The notes beneath the pieces are model-generated. The model was not told where the DNA came from. It ran no database searches and worked only from the letters and a program-made list of their open reading frames with translations. From contig NZ_PVUF01000005.1 of the NCBI RefSeq assembly GCF_003003215.1, positions 124,001-188,000 on the forward strand: 64,000 bases of DNA, in the 5' to 3' direction. The position numbers were made by a program, and so were the translations under genes. Shown here piece after piece: positions 28,309 to 36,289 of the stretch. Each line of letters begins with the position of its first letter. Positions within the stretch are counted from its first letter, which is position 1. The DNA comes from Tritonibacter scottomollicae (GTDB lineage: Bacteria > Pseudomonadota > Alphaproteobacteria > Rhodobacterales > Rhodobacteraceae).

Positions 28309-28941
28309 ATGACGGTTGGTCGCATTATCGAAACACCCGCTTGTGTGGCTGAGGGGGCCGCATGGCTGGCAGCGCGGGATCCGCGCTTTGCGCAGGCGCT
28401 TTCGGTGACCGGGCCATTGCCGCTCAGACGTAAGCCCGATGGGTTTGCGCAGCTTCTGAGCGCCATTGTCAGCCAGCAGGTCTCAGTGGCGTCGGCCAAT
28501 GCGATCTGGAACCGCCTGCGGGATGCAAAGCTCACGGGCCCGCGCAAGATCCTCTGGGCAACGGATGACGATCTGCGTGCCGTCGGCCTCAGCCGCCAGA
28601 AGATCCGATACGCCCGCGCACTGGCGGAGGCGCGCATTGATTTCAATGCGTTACGCGGCATCCCTACAGCGGATGTGATCGCAGAGCTGACGCAAGTTTC
28701 GGGCATTGGTGTCTGGACAGCAGAGATTTACGCGATGTTCTCCTTGGGACGTGCGGATGTCTTTGCGCCGGGTGATTTGGCCCTGCAGGAAAGCGCGCGG
28801 CTGTTGTTTGATCTGCCCGAACGCCCGAAGGAACGTGCCCTGCGAGACATGGCCGACGCGTGGTCGCCGTGGCGATCGGTTGCGGCGCGGCTATTGTGGG
28901 CCTATTACCATGTGGCAAAGGACAGGGAAGGGATCCGATGA
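28309..28941 (+). CDS. DNA-3-methyladenine glycosylase II (AlkA-type HhH-GPD protein)
   Basis: This base-excision repair enzyme of 210 residues has the HhH-GPD fold: FAQLLSAIVSQQVSVASANAI near residue 50, then the helix-hairpin-helix LTQVSGIGVWTAEIYAMF and the catalytic Asp in APGDLALQ. It lacks the N-terminal AlkA_N domain, like the shorter bacterial glycosylases. ATG 28309 is preferred over an upstream ATG at 28276. The stop overlaps the esterase start in ATGA. Confidence 0.9.
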   Translation: MTVGRIIETPACVAEGAAWLAARDPRFAQALSVTGPLPLRRKPDGFAQLLSAIVSQQVSVASANAIWNRLRDAKLTGPRKILWATDDDLRAVGLSRQKIRYARALAEARIDFNALRGIPTADVIAELTQVSGIGVWTAEIYAMFSLGRADVFAPGDLALQESARLLFDLPERPKERALRDMADAWSPWRSVAARLLWAYYHVAKDREGIR

Positions 28942-29603
28942 CACGCGTTTTGACTGCCGGCCGCAAAGAGCCGCTCTCTGGTGACACACGTTCTGCGGTG
29001 GTATTTCTGCATGGCTATGGTGCCAATGGGGCGGATCTCCTCGGGCTCGCCGACCCTCTGGCCGAACATTTGCCGGACACATTGTTTGTCGCCCCCGATG
29101 CGCCGGAGGCCTGCGCTGGGGCACCGATGGGGTTTCAGTGGTTCCCGATCCCGTGGATCGACGGCTCCTCGGAAGAAGAATCCATGCGCGGCATGTCGGC
29201 AGCAGTGGATGACCTCAACGCCTTTCTCGATGCATTCATGGTCGACGAGGATTTGCTGCCAGAACAGGTGGTTCTGCTGGGCTTCTCGCAAGGCACCATG
29301 ATGGCGCTGCATGTGGCACCGCGCCGCGAAGATCCGGTGGCGGGGATTGTTGCCTTCTCCGGTCGCCTGCTGTCGCCGGACACCTTCAGCGATGAGGTCG
29401 TGAGCCGGATGCCGGTGCTTCTGGTGCATGGCGATGAGGATGACGTGGTGCCGCCGCAATCACTGCCACAGGCGGCCGAAGCGCTGCAGGAAGCAGGCTT
29501 TCAGGATGTGTTTGCCCATGTGATGAAGGGCACCGGTCATGGGATCGCGCCCGATGGGCTGAGCGTGGCCTTGGCCTTCATGCGCGACAAGTTGAGCCTC
29601 TGA
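28938..29603 (+). CDS. Carboxylesterase/phospholipase of the alpha/beta-hydrolase fold
   Basis: The 221-residue alpha/beta hydrolase resembles the carboxylesterase/acyl-protein thioesterase-like family: VVFLHGYGANGADLLGL (oxyanion region), nucleophile Ser in LLGFSQGTMMALH, Asp in LLVHGDEDDVVPPQ and His in MKGTGHGIAPDGL. It acts on small esters or lysophospholipids; the substrate is not known. It starts in the ATGA junction with the glycosylase gene. Confidence 0.9.
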   Translation: MTRVLTAGRKEPLSGDTRSAVVFLHGYGANGADLLGLADPLAEHLPDTLFVAPDAPEACAGAPMGFQWFPIPWIDGSSEEESMRGMSAAVDDLNAFLDAFMVDEDLLPEQVVLLGFSQGTMMALHVAPRREDPVAGIVAFSGRLLSPDTFSDEVVSRMPVLLVHGDEDDVVPPQSLPQAAEALQEAGFQDVFAHVMKGTGHGIAPDGLSVALAFMRDKLSL

Positions 29604-29605
29604 CC

Positions 29606-30289
29606 CTAGCGCGTTGATTTGGATCGTGGTTTGCGGCGCTTTGAGGGAGGCCTTGAAGCGCCGTTTTCCGTATCTCGTGGCTCTGGCTTTCGGCGCGGTG
29701 GTTTTTGCGAGGGCTTTGGCGGGCCCGGAACGCGCGGCGGATCCAGGTCATCCCATGTGCCCTGCGCCAGCCCGTCCAGGGTCCAGGCGCCGATCGCATA
29801 GCGGATCAGCCGCAAGGTCGGGTATCCGACAGCTGCGGTCATGCGGCGGACTTGTCGGTTCTTGCCCTCGGTGATCTTCAACTCCAGCCAGGAGGTGGGC
29901 ACGGATTTGCGTTCCCGGATCGGCGGGGTACGGGCCCAGAGCCCAGGCGGTTCGCTCATCAGACGCGCTTTCGCAGAGCGGGTCATTCCATCCTTTAGTT
30001 CAACACCTTGGCGGAGGCACTTGATGTCGTCGTCCGACGGTTGCCCTTCGACCTGAACCCAATAGGTCTTCTCCATCTTGTGCTTGGGATCGCTGATCCA
30101 AGCCTGCAGCCGACCTGTGTCGGTCAGCAACATCAACCCCTCGCTGTCGCGATCCAACCGTCCCGCGGGATAGACACCGGGACACTCTATATAGGTGCTT
30201 AGCGTCGGGCGGGCGGCGCCTTCAGTGCCGCGATCAGTGAATTGCGGCAGAACATCAAAGGGCTTGTTGAAGCGGATCAATCGGGTCAT
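29606..30289 (-). CDS. 23S rRNA pseudouridine synthase, RluE/RsuA family
   Basis: The 227-residue protein makes pseudouridine in rRNA. It has the catalytic-Asp motif [16 protein letters not shown] and later [22 protein letters not shown], both typical of the RsuA/RluB/RluE family. There is no S4 domain, and the size fits RluE (position 2457 in E. coli numbering). The basic Pro/Arg-rich tail of about 40 residues is an extension. I chose ATG 30289 ([14 protein letters not shown]); 105 codons upstream are open but unlike the family. Confidence 0.9.
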   Translation of the reverse strand: MTRLIRFNKPFDVLPQFTDRGTEGAARPTLSTYIECPGVYPAGRLDRDSEGLMLLTDTGRLQAWISDPKHKMEKTYWVQVEGQPSDDDIKCLRQGVELKDGMTRSAKARLMSEPPGLWARTPPIRERKSVPTSWLELKITEGKNRQVRRMTAAVGYPTLRLIRYAIGAWTLDGLAQGTWDDLDPPRVPGPPKPSQKPPRRKPEPRDTENGASRPPSKRRKPRSKSTR

Positions 30290-30380
30290 GGGCCTGGTCC
30301 TACGCCGCACAGCAGAGCCGCGCAAGCACGCGGTGCCGCGACCGGTAGATGCCGCTTTGCGGAATGACGGATTTTTGGGC

Positions 30381-30472
30381 TGTGGATAACTGTCACGCAT
30401 CTGTAACGGAATCATCTTATTCCACGCGATATCTGGTGTATCGTTGGGGCTTGTCAGGTCCCCGCCACGATA
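30381..30472 (+). promoter_or_regulatory. Structured leader upstream of the HNH gene
   Basis: Two dyads follow each other: GGAAT/ATTCC (30408-30423) and a longer hairpin TATCGT...GGGG / CCCC...ACGATA (30439-30472). A single exact DnaA-box 9-mer (TGTGGATAA) at 30381-30389 may be chance. They lie 75-165 nt before the HNH start, where regulatory sequence is expected; no function is shown. Confidence 0.35.
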
Positions 30473-30547
30473 TATAGTCAAACATATGCTGGGGCGGGTT
30501 CCCCGCTCTGGTGCCGTATCGAGGCAAGCAGGGCGAGGAAGACGTTG

Positions 30548-31132
30548 ATGGACGGAGACTTCAGGACAGAATTCGTAAGGGAGCCAGGCGCTCTGAAGCA
30601 GCATCCGGCGTTGGTGCTCAATGCGGATTATCGTCCTTTGTCATACTATCCTCTGTCACTCTGGCCGTGGCAGGATGCCGTGAAAGCCGCCTGGCTGGAT
30701 CGGGTCGCCATCGTGGCCGAGTATGACGAGGTCGTGCGCAGTCCGAGTACCGAGATCCGAATACCTTCGGTTGTTGTGCTCAAAGACTATGTAAAACCCC
30801 AAAAGCGCGTGGCCTTCACGCGCTTTAATTTATTCTTGAGGGATGAATTTCACTGCCAGTACTGCGGCGCAAGGGGCGATCTGACCTTTGACCATGTGGT
30901 GCCGCGTGCCGCCGGTGGGGTCACCAGCTGGGAGAATGTGGTTGCAGCCTGTTCGAGCTGCAATCTGAAAAAGGGGTCAAAGTCGCTGCATCGCGCCGGC
31001 ATGTCCCTGCGCAAACCGCCGCGCCGTCCGGGCGCAGAGGAGCTGCGTAACACGGGCCGCAAGTTTCCGCCCGGGTATCTGCATGAAAGCTGGATGGACT
31101 ATCTGTATTGGGACAGCGAGCTGGAAGCTTGA
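30548..31132 (+). CDS. HNH endonuclease domain protein
   Basis: The 194-residue protein has an N-terminal region with [20 protein letters not shown], a family signature of chromosomal HNH proteins, and a C-terminal HNH/McrA-type domain with two CxxC pairs (CQYCGA and CSSCNLKK) around the [10 protein letters not shown] motif. These conserved proteins are widespread and their biological role is not established. The ATG at 30548 is preceded by GAGGAAGACG. A shared terminator separates it from the convergent ocd gene. Confidence 0.93.
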   Translation: MDGDFRTEFVREPGALKQHPALVLNADYRPLSYYPLSLWPWQDAVKAAWLDRVAIVAEYDEVVRSPSTEIRIPSVVVLKDYVKPQKRVAFTRFNLFLRDEFHCQYCGARGDLTFDHVVPRAAGGVTSWENVVAACSSCNLKKGSKSLHRAGMSLRKPPRRPGAEELRNTGRKFPPGYLHESWMDYLYWDSELEA

Positions 31133-31149
31133 TCCCGTTGTTTTGAAAC

Positions 31150-31179
31150 ACAAAGCGCGCCTCGCAAGGCGCGCTTTGT
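31150..31179. terminator. Bidirectional terminator between HNH gene and ocd
   Basis: A perfect 12-bp stem (31150-31161 with 31168-31179, loop TCGCAA) lies 17 nt past the HNH stop and 10 nt past the ocd stop. The T run is short, but the position between convergent genes is typical. Confidence 0.8.
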
Positions 31180-31189
31180 CATGCGCGCG

Positions 31190-32236
31190 TCAGATCTTGG
31201 CGCGCTGCACCATGCCAAAGAGATCACGCGGATCATCCGGGTCGGCCAGCATGTCGAGGTCGATGTAGAAATCCGTGCTCTTGATGCGGTCGCGAATGTA
31301 GCGCAGAGCGGAAAAATCCTCGATCGCAAAGCCGACGCTGTCAAACAGGGTGATCTGACGGTCGCCGGTGCGGCCCGGCTTGGTGCCGGAAATCACTTCC
31401 CACAGCTCGGTGACAGCAAAATCCTCGGGCATCTGTTGGATCTCGCCTTCGACGCGGGTCTGGGGCGGGTACTCCACAAATACGTCCGAGCGGCTGAGGA
31501 TGCCGGCGGCCAGCTCTGTCTTGCCCGGGCAGTCGCCGCCGATGGCGTTGATATGCACGCCGCTGCCGACCATGTTGTCGCTGAGGATGGTGGCGCATTG
31601 CTTGTCGGCGGTGCAGGTGGTGAGGATCTGCGCCCCCTCGATGGCCTGTTCCGGCGTGCTGCAGATTGTGACATCAACGCCCAGACCGGAGAGGTTCTGC
31701 GCGCATTTCTCGCTGGCCTTGGGGTCGGTGTCATACAGGCGCACAGCCTTGAGCCCGAGGATCGCCTTCATCGCGAGGGTCTGGAATTCCGACTGCGCAC
31801 CATTGCCGATCATCGCCATGGTATCCGAGCCCTTGGGCGCCAAGTGTTTGGCCACCATCGCCGAGGTCGCCGCAGTGCGCAGCGCGGTGAGGATGGTCAT
31901 CTCGGTAAAGAGCACCGGATAGCCGGTGTAGACATCCGCCAGAAGACCAAATGCGGTCACGGTCTGGAGCCCCTCGGAGGTGTTCTTCGGGTGACCGTTG
32001 ACGTATTTGAAGCCATAGGCCTCACCATCGGAGGTCGGCATCAGCTCGATCACGCCCACATCGGAATGGCTGGCCACGCGAGGGGTCTTGTCGAACAGTT
32101 CCCAGCGTTTGAAGTCGGCCTCGATATAGTCGGCAAGATCGCGCAGCATATCCTCGATGCCTACATGATGAATGAGACGCATCATGTTGTCGACGCTGAC
32201 AAAAGGAACAAGGGCCTTGTCGGAGGGTTGGGTCAT
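31190..32236 (-). CDS. ocd: Ornithine cyclodeaminase
   Basis: This enzyme turns ornithine into proline and ammonia with NAD. The 348-residue protein has the ornithine cyclodeaminase/mu-crystallin fold: KYVNGHPKN, TEMTILTALRTAATSAMVAKHL, the nucleotide loop MIGNGAQSEFQ, and NAIGGDCPGKTELA. It is the third gene of the rocF-ctlX-ocd operon; its start overlaps the ctlX stop by 4 nt (ATGA). The context supports arginine or citrulline catabolism to proline. Confidence 0.95.
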   Translation of the reverse strand: MTQPSDKALVPFVSVDNMMRLIHHVGIEDMLRDLADYIEADFKRWELFDKTPRVASHSDVGVIELMPTSDGEAYGFKYVNGHPKNTSEGLQTVTAFGLLADVYTGYPVLFTEMTILTALRTAATSAMVAKHLAPKGSDTMAMIGNGAQSEFQTLAMKAILGLKAVRLYDTDPKASEKCAQNLSGLGVDVTICSTPEQAIEGAQILTTCTADKQCATILSDNMVGSGVHINAIGGDCPGKTELAAGILSRSDVFVEYPPQTRVEGEIQQMPEDFAVTELWEVISGTKPGRTGDRQITLFDSVGFAIEDFSALRYIRDRIKSTDFYIDLDMLADPDDPRDLFGMVQRAKI

Positions 32237-33162
32237 TTCGATGTCCTTTCGCGGGGGCTGAGGTGGATGCCGGCCAGCATGCAGCGCACCGAACCACCGG
32301 CCGTTTCAAGTGTTGGGATGGAGAGCGGCAACAGCTCTGCCGAGCGTTCGATCACCGCTCGCTGCTCGGGGCGCAGCGCCTCCATGGCGCGCGCTGACAG
32401 GGCCAGCAGGCGTCGGTGGCCGGTCAGTTCCAGCGTATTGCCGAGGAATTCTGCGATCTGCTCCGGGGTCAGGTCGATGACGCTGCGCCCGCTTTCCTCC
32501 AGCCGCCGGGTGACTTCGGCCCGACGGGCGGGGTCGGGGATCATCTGCAGGCAGATCAGCGCATAGTCGGTGCCGATGCCCATCAGAACATTGGTGTGAT
32601 AGACATCGCGCCCTTCGGCGTCCTTTGCCTCGAAGACCATTGGTTCAAAGTTGAAATGGGTGCAGAAACGTTCCAGAAGCACCGGATCGGCGCGGTTGGA
32701 TTTGACTGTATAGGCGATGCGCCCGATGTGGTCGAGCACCATGGCGCCGGTGCCTTCCAGCGCCAGATCATCCTGCTCCAGCCCGGAATAGTCGATCACG
32801 TCCTGCACGCGGTAGTCGCGTTTCAGCATCTCGATCACGTCCCAGCGCCGCTCCTTACGCCGGTTGCCGGCAAACATCGGATAGACCGCCACATGACCGC
32901 CAGCGTGTGTGGAAAACCAATTGTTCGGAAACACCGAATCTGGTGTCTCCTGTCCGGCATCATCAAACACATGCACAGTGACACCTGCCGCGCGCAGGGC
33001 CGCAACTGCAGCGTCGAACTCTGCCAGAGCCCGGGCTGCGATATTGTCCGCGCTCGCGTCCGAGAGGGTCTGGAACGCATTGTCGTCGCGGGTTTCCGGG
33101 TTCGAGGTGAAGTGATGCGGGCGGACCATGACCACCGCCGCTGGGGCCTGAAGCGTCGTCAT
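32233..33162 (-). CDS. ctlX: Citrulline utilization hydrolase, CtlX type
   Basis: The 309-residue amidinotransferase-fold protein has VMVRPHHFTSNPETRDDNAFQ at the N terminus, PDSVFPNNWFSTHAGG, ALEGTGAMVLDH and a C-terminal ETAGGSVRCMLAG with the nucleophile Cys. These match CtlX, which hydrolyses citrulline to ornithine, more than classical arginine deiminase. It is coupled to rocF on one side and ocd on the other by ATGA overlaps, so its product ornithine would feed cyclodeamination. Exact substrate is inferred from family. Confidence 0.88.
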   Translation of the reverse strand: MTTLQAPAAVVMVRPHHFTSNPETRDDNAFQTLSDASADNIAARALAEFDAAVAALRAAGVTVHVFDDAGQETPDSVFPNNWFSTHAGGHVAVYPMFAGNRRKERRWDVIEMLKRDYRVQDVIDYSGLEQDDLALEGTGAMVLDHIGRIAYTVKSNRADPVLLERFCTHFNFEPMVFEAKDAEGRDVYHTNVLMGIGTDYALICLQMIPDPARRAEVTRRLEESGRSVIDLTPEQIAEFLGNTLELTGHRRLLALSARAMEALRPEQRAVIERSAELLPLSIPTLETAGGSVRCMLAGIHLSPRERTSK

Positions 33163-34088
33163 GTATTGTAGCTCCGTGTCGGGCGATCAAATACGCGACG
33201 GCCCATGGCAGAGGCACAGAGGTCCACCATCAGATGCGCGGTGCGGCCGCGCTCGTCCAGGAAGGGGTTCAGCTCCACCAGATCCATCGAGGTCATCAGG
33301 CCGCTGTCGTGCAGGATTTCGCAGACCAGATGGCCTTCGCGCACGGTGGCGCCGCCGGGGACAGTGGTGCCGACGGCGGGCGCGACGGAAGGATCAAGGA
33401 AATCCACGTCGAGCGAGACATGCAACATGCCGTTCTGCGCCGCGACCTTGTCCAGAAATGCGGTCAGCGGGCGGGCTATGCCGTTCTCGTCGATATCGCG
33501 CATGTCATGGCGTTGAATGCCGACCTGCTCCATTGCCTCGCGTTCAGCCGTGTCGACGGAGCGCAGTCCGATCATGCAGACGTTTTCCGGTGGCACCGGA
33601 TGCGGCACTGGCGGAAACCCATCGAACTGCGCCTGATTGGTGAAGTAGCGCACCGGGCAGCCGTGCAGATTGCCCGAGTCGCTGCTGTCGAGTGAATGAT
33701 AGTCGCTATGTGCATCCAGCCAGAGCACAAACAACGGGCGGCCTTCACTCGCAGCATGATTGGCAACACCGCGCACGGTGCCCAGGGCCAGCGCGTGATC
33801 TCCGCCGAGAAAGATCGGCAGGCCGCGCGCCATGGCGGCCTCGGCGGCCTCCGACAGGCTCTCGGTCCAGGCGCGGGTCAGGTTCGGCTCGTGCAGCGGG
33901 CCGGTGCCGTCATCGGGCGCATGCGGGGCAGGGGTGACGTTGCCGATATCCTCAACCGTGTGGTCAAGGCTCTCCAACGCGGCGGCGAGACCAGCGGTGC
34001 GATAGGCATCCGGCCCCATCAGACAGCCGGTGCGACGCTTGCCGCTGTCGACGGGCGCGCCTACGAGAATACAGTGGCGAGAAGACAT
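33159..34088 (-). CDS. rocF: Arginase
   Basis: Arginase splits arginine into ornithine and urea at a two-manganese centre. The 309-residue protein has the metal motifs GGDHALALG (95-98), DAHSDYHS (125-129) and SLDVDFLDPSVAP, plus the N-terminal VGAPVDSGKRRTGCLMGP. ATG 34088 (MSSRHCILVG) is chosen; the frame is open 31 more codons with non-family sequence. It heads the rocF-ctlX-ocd operon and is divergent from an Lrp-type regulator with 108 nt between the starts. Confidence 0.95.
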   Translation of the reverse strand: MSSRHCILVGAPVDSGKRRTGCLMGPDAYRTAGLAAALESLDHTVEDIGNVTPAPHAPDDGTGPLHEPNLTRAWTESLSEAAEAAMARGLPIFLGGDHALALGTVRGVANHAASEGRPLFVLWLDAHSDYHSLDSSDSGNLHGCPVRYFTNQAQFDGFPPVPHPVPPENVCMIGLRSVDTAEREAMEQVGIQRHDMRDIDENGIARPLTAFLDKVAAQNGMLHVSLDVDFLDPSVAPAVGTTVPGGATVREGHLVCEILHDSGLMTSMDLVELNPFLDERGRTAHLMVDLCASAMGRRVFDRPTRSYNT

Positions 34089-34109
34089 GCAGGATCTCCT
34101 TGATTTGGG

Positions 34110-34154
34110 TTGCCCTTGATATTTCTCCGATTTGAGGTGGAAAACAGAGGGCAA
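34110..34154. promoter_or_regulatory. Candidate Lrp-type operator between rocF and its regulator
   Basis: An inverted repeat TTGCCCT / AGGGCAA (34110-34116 and 34148-34154) and a looser GATATTTCTC / GAGAAGAGATATC pair flank an AT-rich centre in the 108-bp gap. Position fits autoregulation by the Lrp-type protein and control of rocF. No motif model was tested. Confidence 0.4.
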
Positions 34155-34196
34155 ATTGCTCATAAAGAGAAGAGATATCACAAAACGGAGGCCCTT

Positions 34197-34628
34197 ATGG
34201 ACAAAACGGATGAGCGACTAATCTCGGCACTGCGCCATGATGCGCGCGCTTCACTCTCCGATCTGGCCATGCAGCTGGAACTGTCGCGCACCACGGTGCG
34301 CACCCGGATCGAGCGGCTTCAGTCGCGGGGCGACATCCTCGGGTTCACCGTGGTGCTGAAGGAAGATGTGCTACGAGATCCCGTGCGCGGCCTGATGATG
34401 ATCGGCATCGAAGGCCGCGGCACGTCGCGCATCACGCGGCAGCTGCAGGGCTTGCCGGAGGTGCGCGCGGTCCACACCACCAACGGGCGTTGGGATCTGA
34501 TCGTGGAGCTGGGCACCGCCACGCTGGAAACGCTCGACGAGGCGCTGGCCAAGATCCGCATGTTCGACGGGGTGGTGTCCAGCGAGACCAATCTGCTCTT
34601 GGCCACCAAGAAGGACAGCCGCGCCTAA
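34197..34628 (+). CDS. Lrp/AsnC family transcriptional regulator
   Basis: The 143-residue protein has the N-terminal winged helix of the Lrp/AsnC family (LISALRHDARASLSDLAMQLELSRTTVRTRIERLQSR, in pieces) and the C-terminal RAM/ligand-binding domain (VRAVHTTNGRWDLIVELG). ATG 34197 has ACGGAGG upstream. It is divergent from rocF-ctlX-ocd, the usual arrangement for a local activator that senses arginine or ornithine; the ligand is inferred. Confidence 0.93.
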   Translation: MDKTDERLISALRHDARASLSDLAMQLELSRTTVRTRIERLQSRGDILGFTVVLKEDVLRDPVRGLMMIGIEGRGTSRITRQLQGLPEVRAVHTTNGRWDLIVELGTATLETLDEALAKIRMFDGVVSSETNLLLATKKDSRA

Positions 34629-34631
34629 GCC

Positions 34632-35096
34632 TCAGCGGGTGTGACGGGCGGCGGCAAACCAGAGCGCGGCCAGCCCCAGCGAGATCACAGCGTTCCAGCC
34701 CGCCATCGACAGGCCCAGCATTTCCCAAGGGATATCATCGCAACGCACCAGCGGCGCCGACATGATCTGGCTCATCAGGTCATCGGCGCTGAGCCCGTCG
34801 ATCGCACCGGAGGTGCAAGTGGTCGGACCTTCCCACCAGCCCTGTTCGACACCGGCATGAAAGGCACCGATGGCAGATGTCGCCAGTGCGGCCAGCGCTC
34901 CGAGATAGGGCAGGACGGCGCCGGGGATCAGCATCGCCAGAACACCTATGCCGACGGCTGCCCCATGGGGATAGCGCTGCCAGATGCACATCTTGCAGGG
35001 CGCAAGCTCGCCAATGTACTGAAACCCGAACGCGCCCAAAAGTAGCGCAGCGGAGCCGCCAGCGGCGAGCAGAATGAGAAAACGACTGAAGGTCAT
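34632..35096 (-). CDS. dsbB: Disulfide bond formation protein B
   Basis: DsbB reoxidises DsbA using quinone. The 154-residue membrane protein has four hydrophobic segments, the first redox pair in ELAPCKMCIWQRYPH and a second pair further on (TTCTSG and VRCDDIPW). Its start overlaps the stop of the DedA-like gene by 4 nt (ATGA). The stop lies 4 nt from the convergent lrp stop. Confidence 0.92.
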   Translation of the reverse strand: MTFSRFLILLAAGGSAALLLGAFGFQYIGELAPCKMCIWQRYPHGAAVGIGVLAMLIPGAVLPYLGALAALATSAIGAFHAGVEQGWWEGPTTCTSGAIDGLSADDLMSQIMSAPLVRCDDIPWEMLGLSMAGWNAVISLGLAALWFAAARHTR

Positions 35097-35671
35097 AGAT
35101 ACCTCAAGGCAAAGAAGCCGCCGAAGAGCAGCAGGCAGAAAACGGTGAACACTAGGCCAAGGCGCTTTTCAATGAAGTTGCGCACCGGCGCGCCGAATTG
35201 CCACAGCAACCCCGCCACGAGAAAGAACCGAAGCGCCCGCGCGAGGATCGAGGTTGCCACAAACGTCAGGATCGGCATGCCGGTCCACCCGGACATGATG
35301 GTAATGACCTTGTAGGGAAACGGCGTGACACCCGCGATCAGCACAGCCCAGAAGCCGAAGTCATTGAAACGGGTATTGAACTCGGCCATCTTGTCAGCCT
35401 TGCCCATCGCCTCCAGCACTGGCTGACCGACGCTGTCGTAGAAAAAGGCACCGATGGCATAGCCCAGGAGCCCGCCAGCAACCGAGGCCACCAGCGCAAC
35501 CAAGGCAATCAGCCAAGCGCGAGATGGACGCGCCAAAATCATCGGGATCATCAGCACATCTGGCGGGATCGGAAACACCGAACTTTCGATGAATGCGACT
35601 GCCGCCAAGCACCAGAGCGCGCGCGGATGGTCAGCCAGCGCCATGGTCCGATCATAAAGTGGACGCAACAT
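35093..35671 (-). CDS. YqaA/DedA-type membrane protein (VTT domain)
   Basis: The 192-residue polytopic protein of the DedA/SNARE-associated (VTT) superfamily has FIESSVFPIPPDVLMIPMIL, the re-entrant-loop motif typical of the group, then GGLLGYAIGAFFYD and FPYKVITIMSGWTGM. Family members are lipid or polyisoprenyl-phosphate transporters or affect the proton-motive force. I chose ATG 35671 (MLRPLYDRTMALADHP); a start at 35755 would add 28 non-conserved residues. It is cotranscribed with dsbB. Confidence 0.88.
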   Translation of the reverse strand: MLRPLYDRTMALADHPRALWCLAAVAFIESSVFPIPPDVLMIPMILARPSRAWLIALVALVASVAGGLLGYAIGAFFYDSVGQPVLEAMGKADKMAEFNTRFNDFGFWAVLIAGVTPFPYKVITIMSGWTGMPILTFVATSILARALRFFLVAGLLWQFGAPVRNFIEKRLGLVFTVFCLLLFGGFFALRYL

Positions 35672-35838
35672 TTGAAAGAGCAAAACCTTGTTGGGTGAAG
35701 TCAGAGCCGACGTCGCACGCGGTCGCCAAAGCGTCAACTCAACAGTTTGCGACATGTGAGAAAACCATCAGATTTATGGCGCTACGATCAAATTTGCCTC
35801 TGGACCTCAATAAAAAGTGGCGATAGGAAACGTCACAT

Positions 35839-35924
35839 GCCCAAGTGGCGGAATGGTAGACGCAGGGGATTCAAAATCCCCCGACTTAACGGTCGTGCCG
35901 GTTCGAGTCCGGCCTTGGGTACCA
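35839..35924 (+). tRNA. tRNA-Leu (anticodon CAA)
   Basis: Acceptor GCCCAAG pairs with CTTGGGT (first pair G-U). The anticodon stem GGGGA/TCCCC has loop TTCAAAA with anticodon CAA at 35872-35874. A long variable arm (class II tRNA), T-arm GGTTCGAGTCC and encoded CCA (35922-35924) are present. tRNA-Leu genes are frequent integration sites, and an accessory block follows. Confidence 0.97.
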
Positions 35925-36170
35925 CCTTGATTTTTCAAGGTTCTCCGTGAAAATGACGCGTAAAGTTAGCCTTTTTGGCTCCTCGTGTGTTTATCCGCTT
36001 TGTTCACGCATTCTGCTCAAACCTCGCGCGCGTGCCGCAGCCTGCTCCCACGGTTGATCTATGACGCCCCAGTCTGCCGCTTTGGCATCTCTCCGGTCTG
36101 GAGCGAGGGGCTCCGCCGACAGTGGGAGTGTGCGCGCTCAGGCACGATGTGTTTTCCGCTGCATTTTTAT

Positions 36171-36185
36171 CTGCGAAAATCGCAA
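36171..36185. promoter_or_regulatory. Operator site A1 (CTGCG-AAAAT-CGCAA)
   Basis: One-mismatch match to the palindrome TTGCG-N5-CGCAA, with a perfect inner TGCGA/TCGCA dyad. It is 33 bp upstream of site A2 and about 105 bp upstream of the GNAT-like gene. Confidence 0.65.
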
Positions 36186-36203
36186 CATTTGATCGTCTAG
36201 GTA

Positions 36204-36218
36204 TTGCTGTAATCGCAA
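36204..36218. promoter_or_regulatory. Operator site A2 (TTGCT-GTAAT-CGCAA)
   Basis: Second copy of the TTGCG-N5-CGCAA palindrome with one left-arm mismatch. The centre-to-centre distance to A1 is exactly 33 bp, the same as between B1 and B2 at the HTH gene. Confidence 0.6.
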
Positions 36219-36289
36219 TTTTAGTCCCGATAAACGCCGCCGCTCAGGGGGTAGGGATAGTTTTTAAGTTGCGATATGGAACGGTGTTC

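Larger units (their letters stand above)
35925..36289. other. 365-bp gap between tRNA-Leu and the GNAT-like gene
   Basis: No gene is recognised. The right half is AT-rich and carries the two paired operator sites listed separately (36171-36185 and 36204-36218) and an extra TTGCGATAT half-site at 36269. A short hairpin CCTTGA/TCAAGG just after the tRNA lacks a T run. No exact repeat of the tRNA 3' end is seen. Confidence 0.55.

Noticed and set aside
30381-30389. Exact DnaA-box 9-mer, with another at 56028-56036
   Set aside because: Single 9-mers on either strand are expected by chance about every 130 kb, and there is no cluster, AT-rich unwinding element or dnaA/parA gene nearby, so no origin is proposed.
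36122-36289. N-terminal extension of the GNAT-like protein from GTG 36122
   Set aside because: The extension runs through both operator sites and the likely promoter, and ATG 36290 has an acceptable ribosome site.
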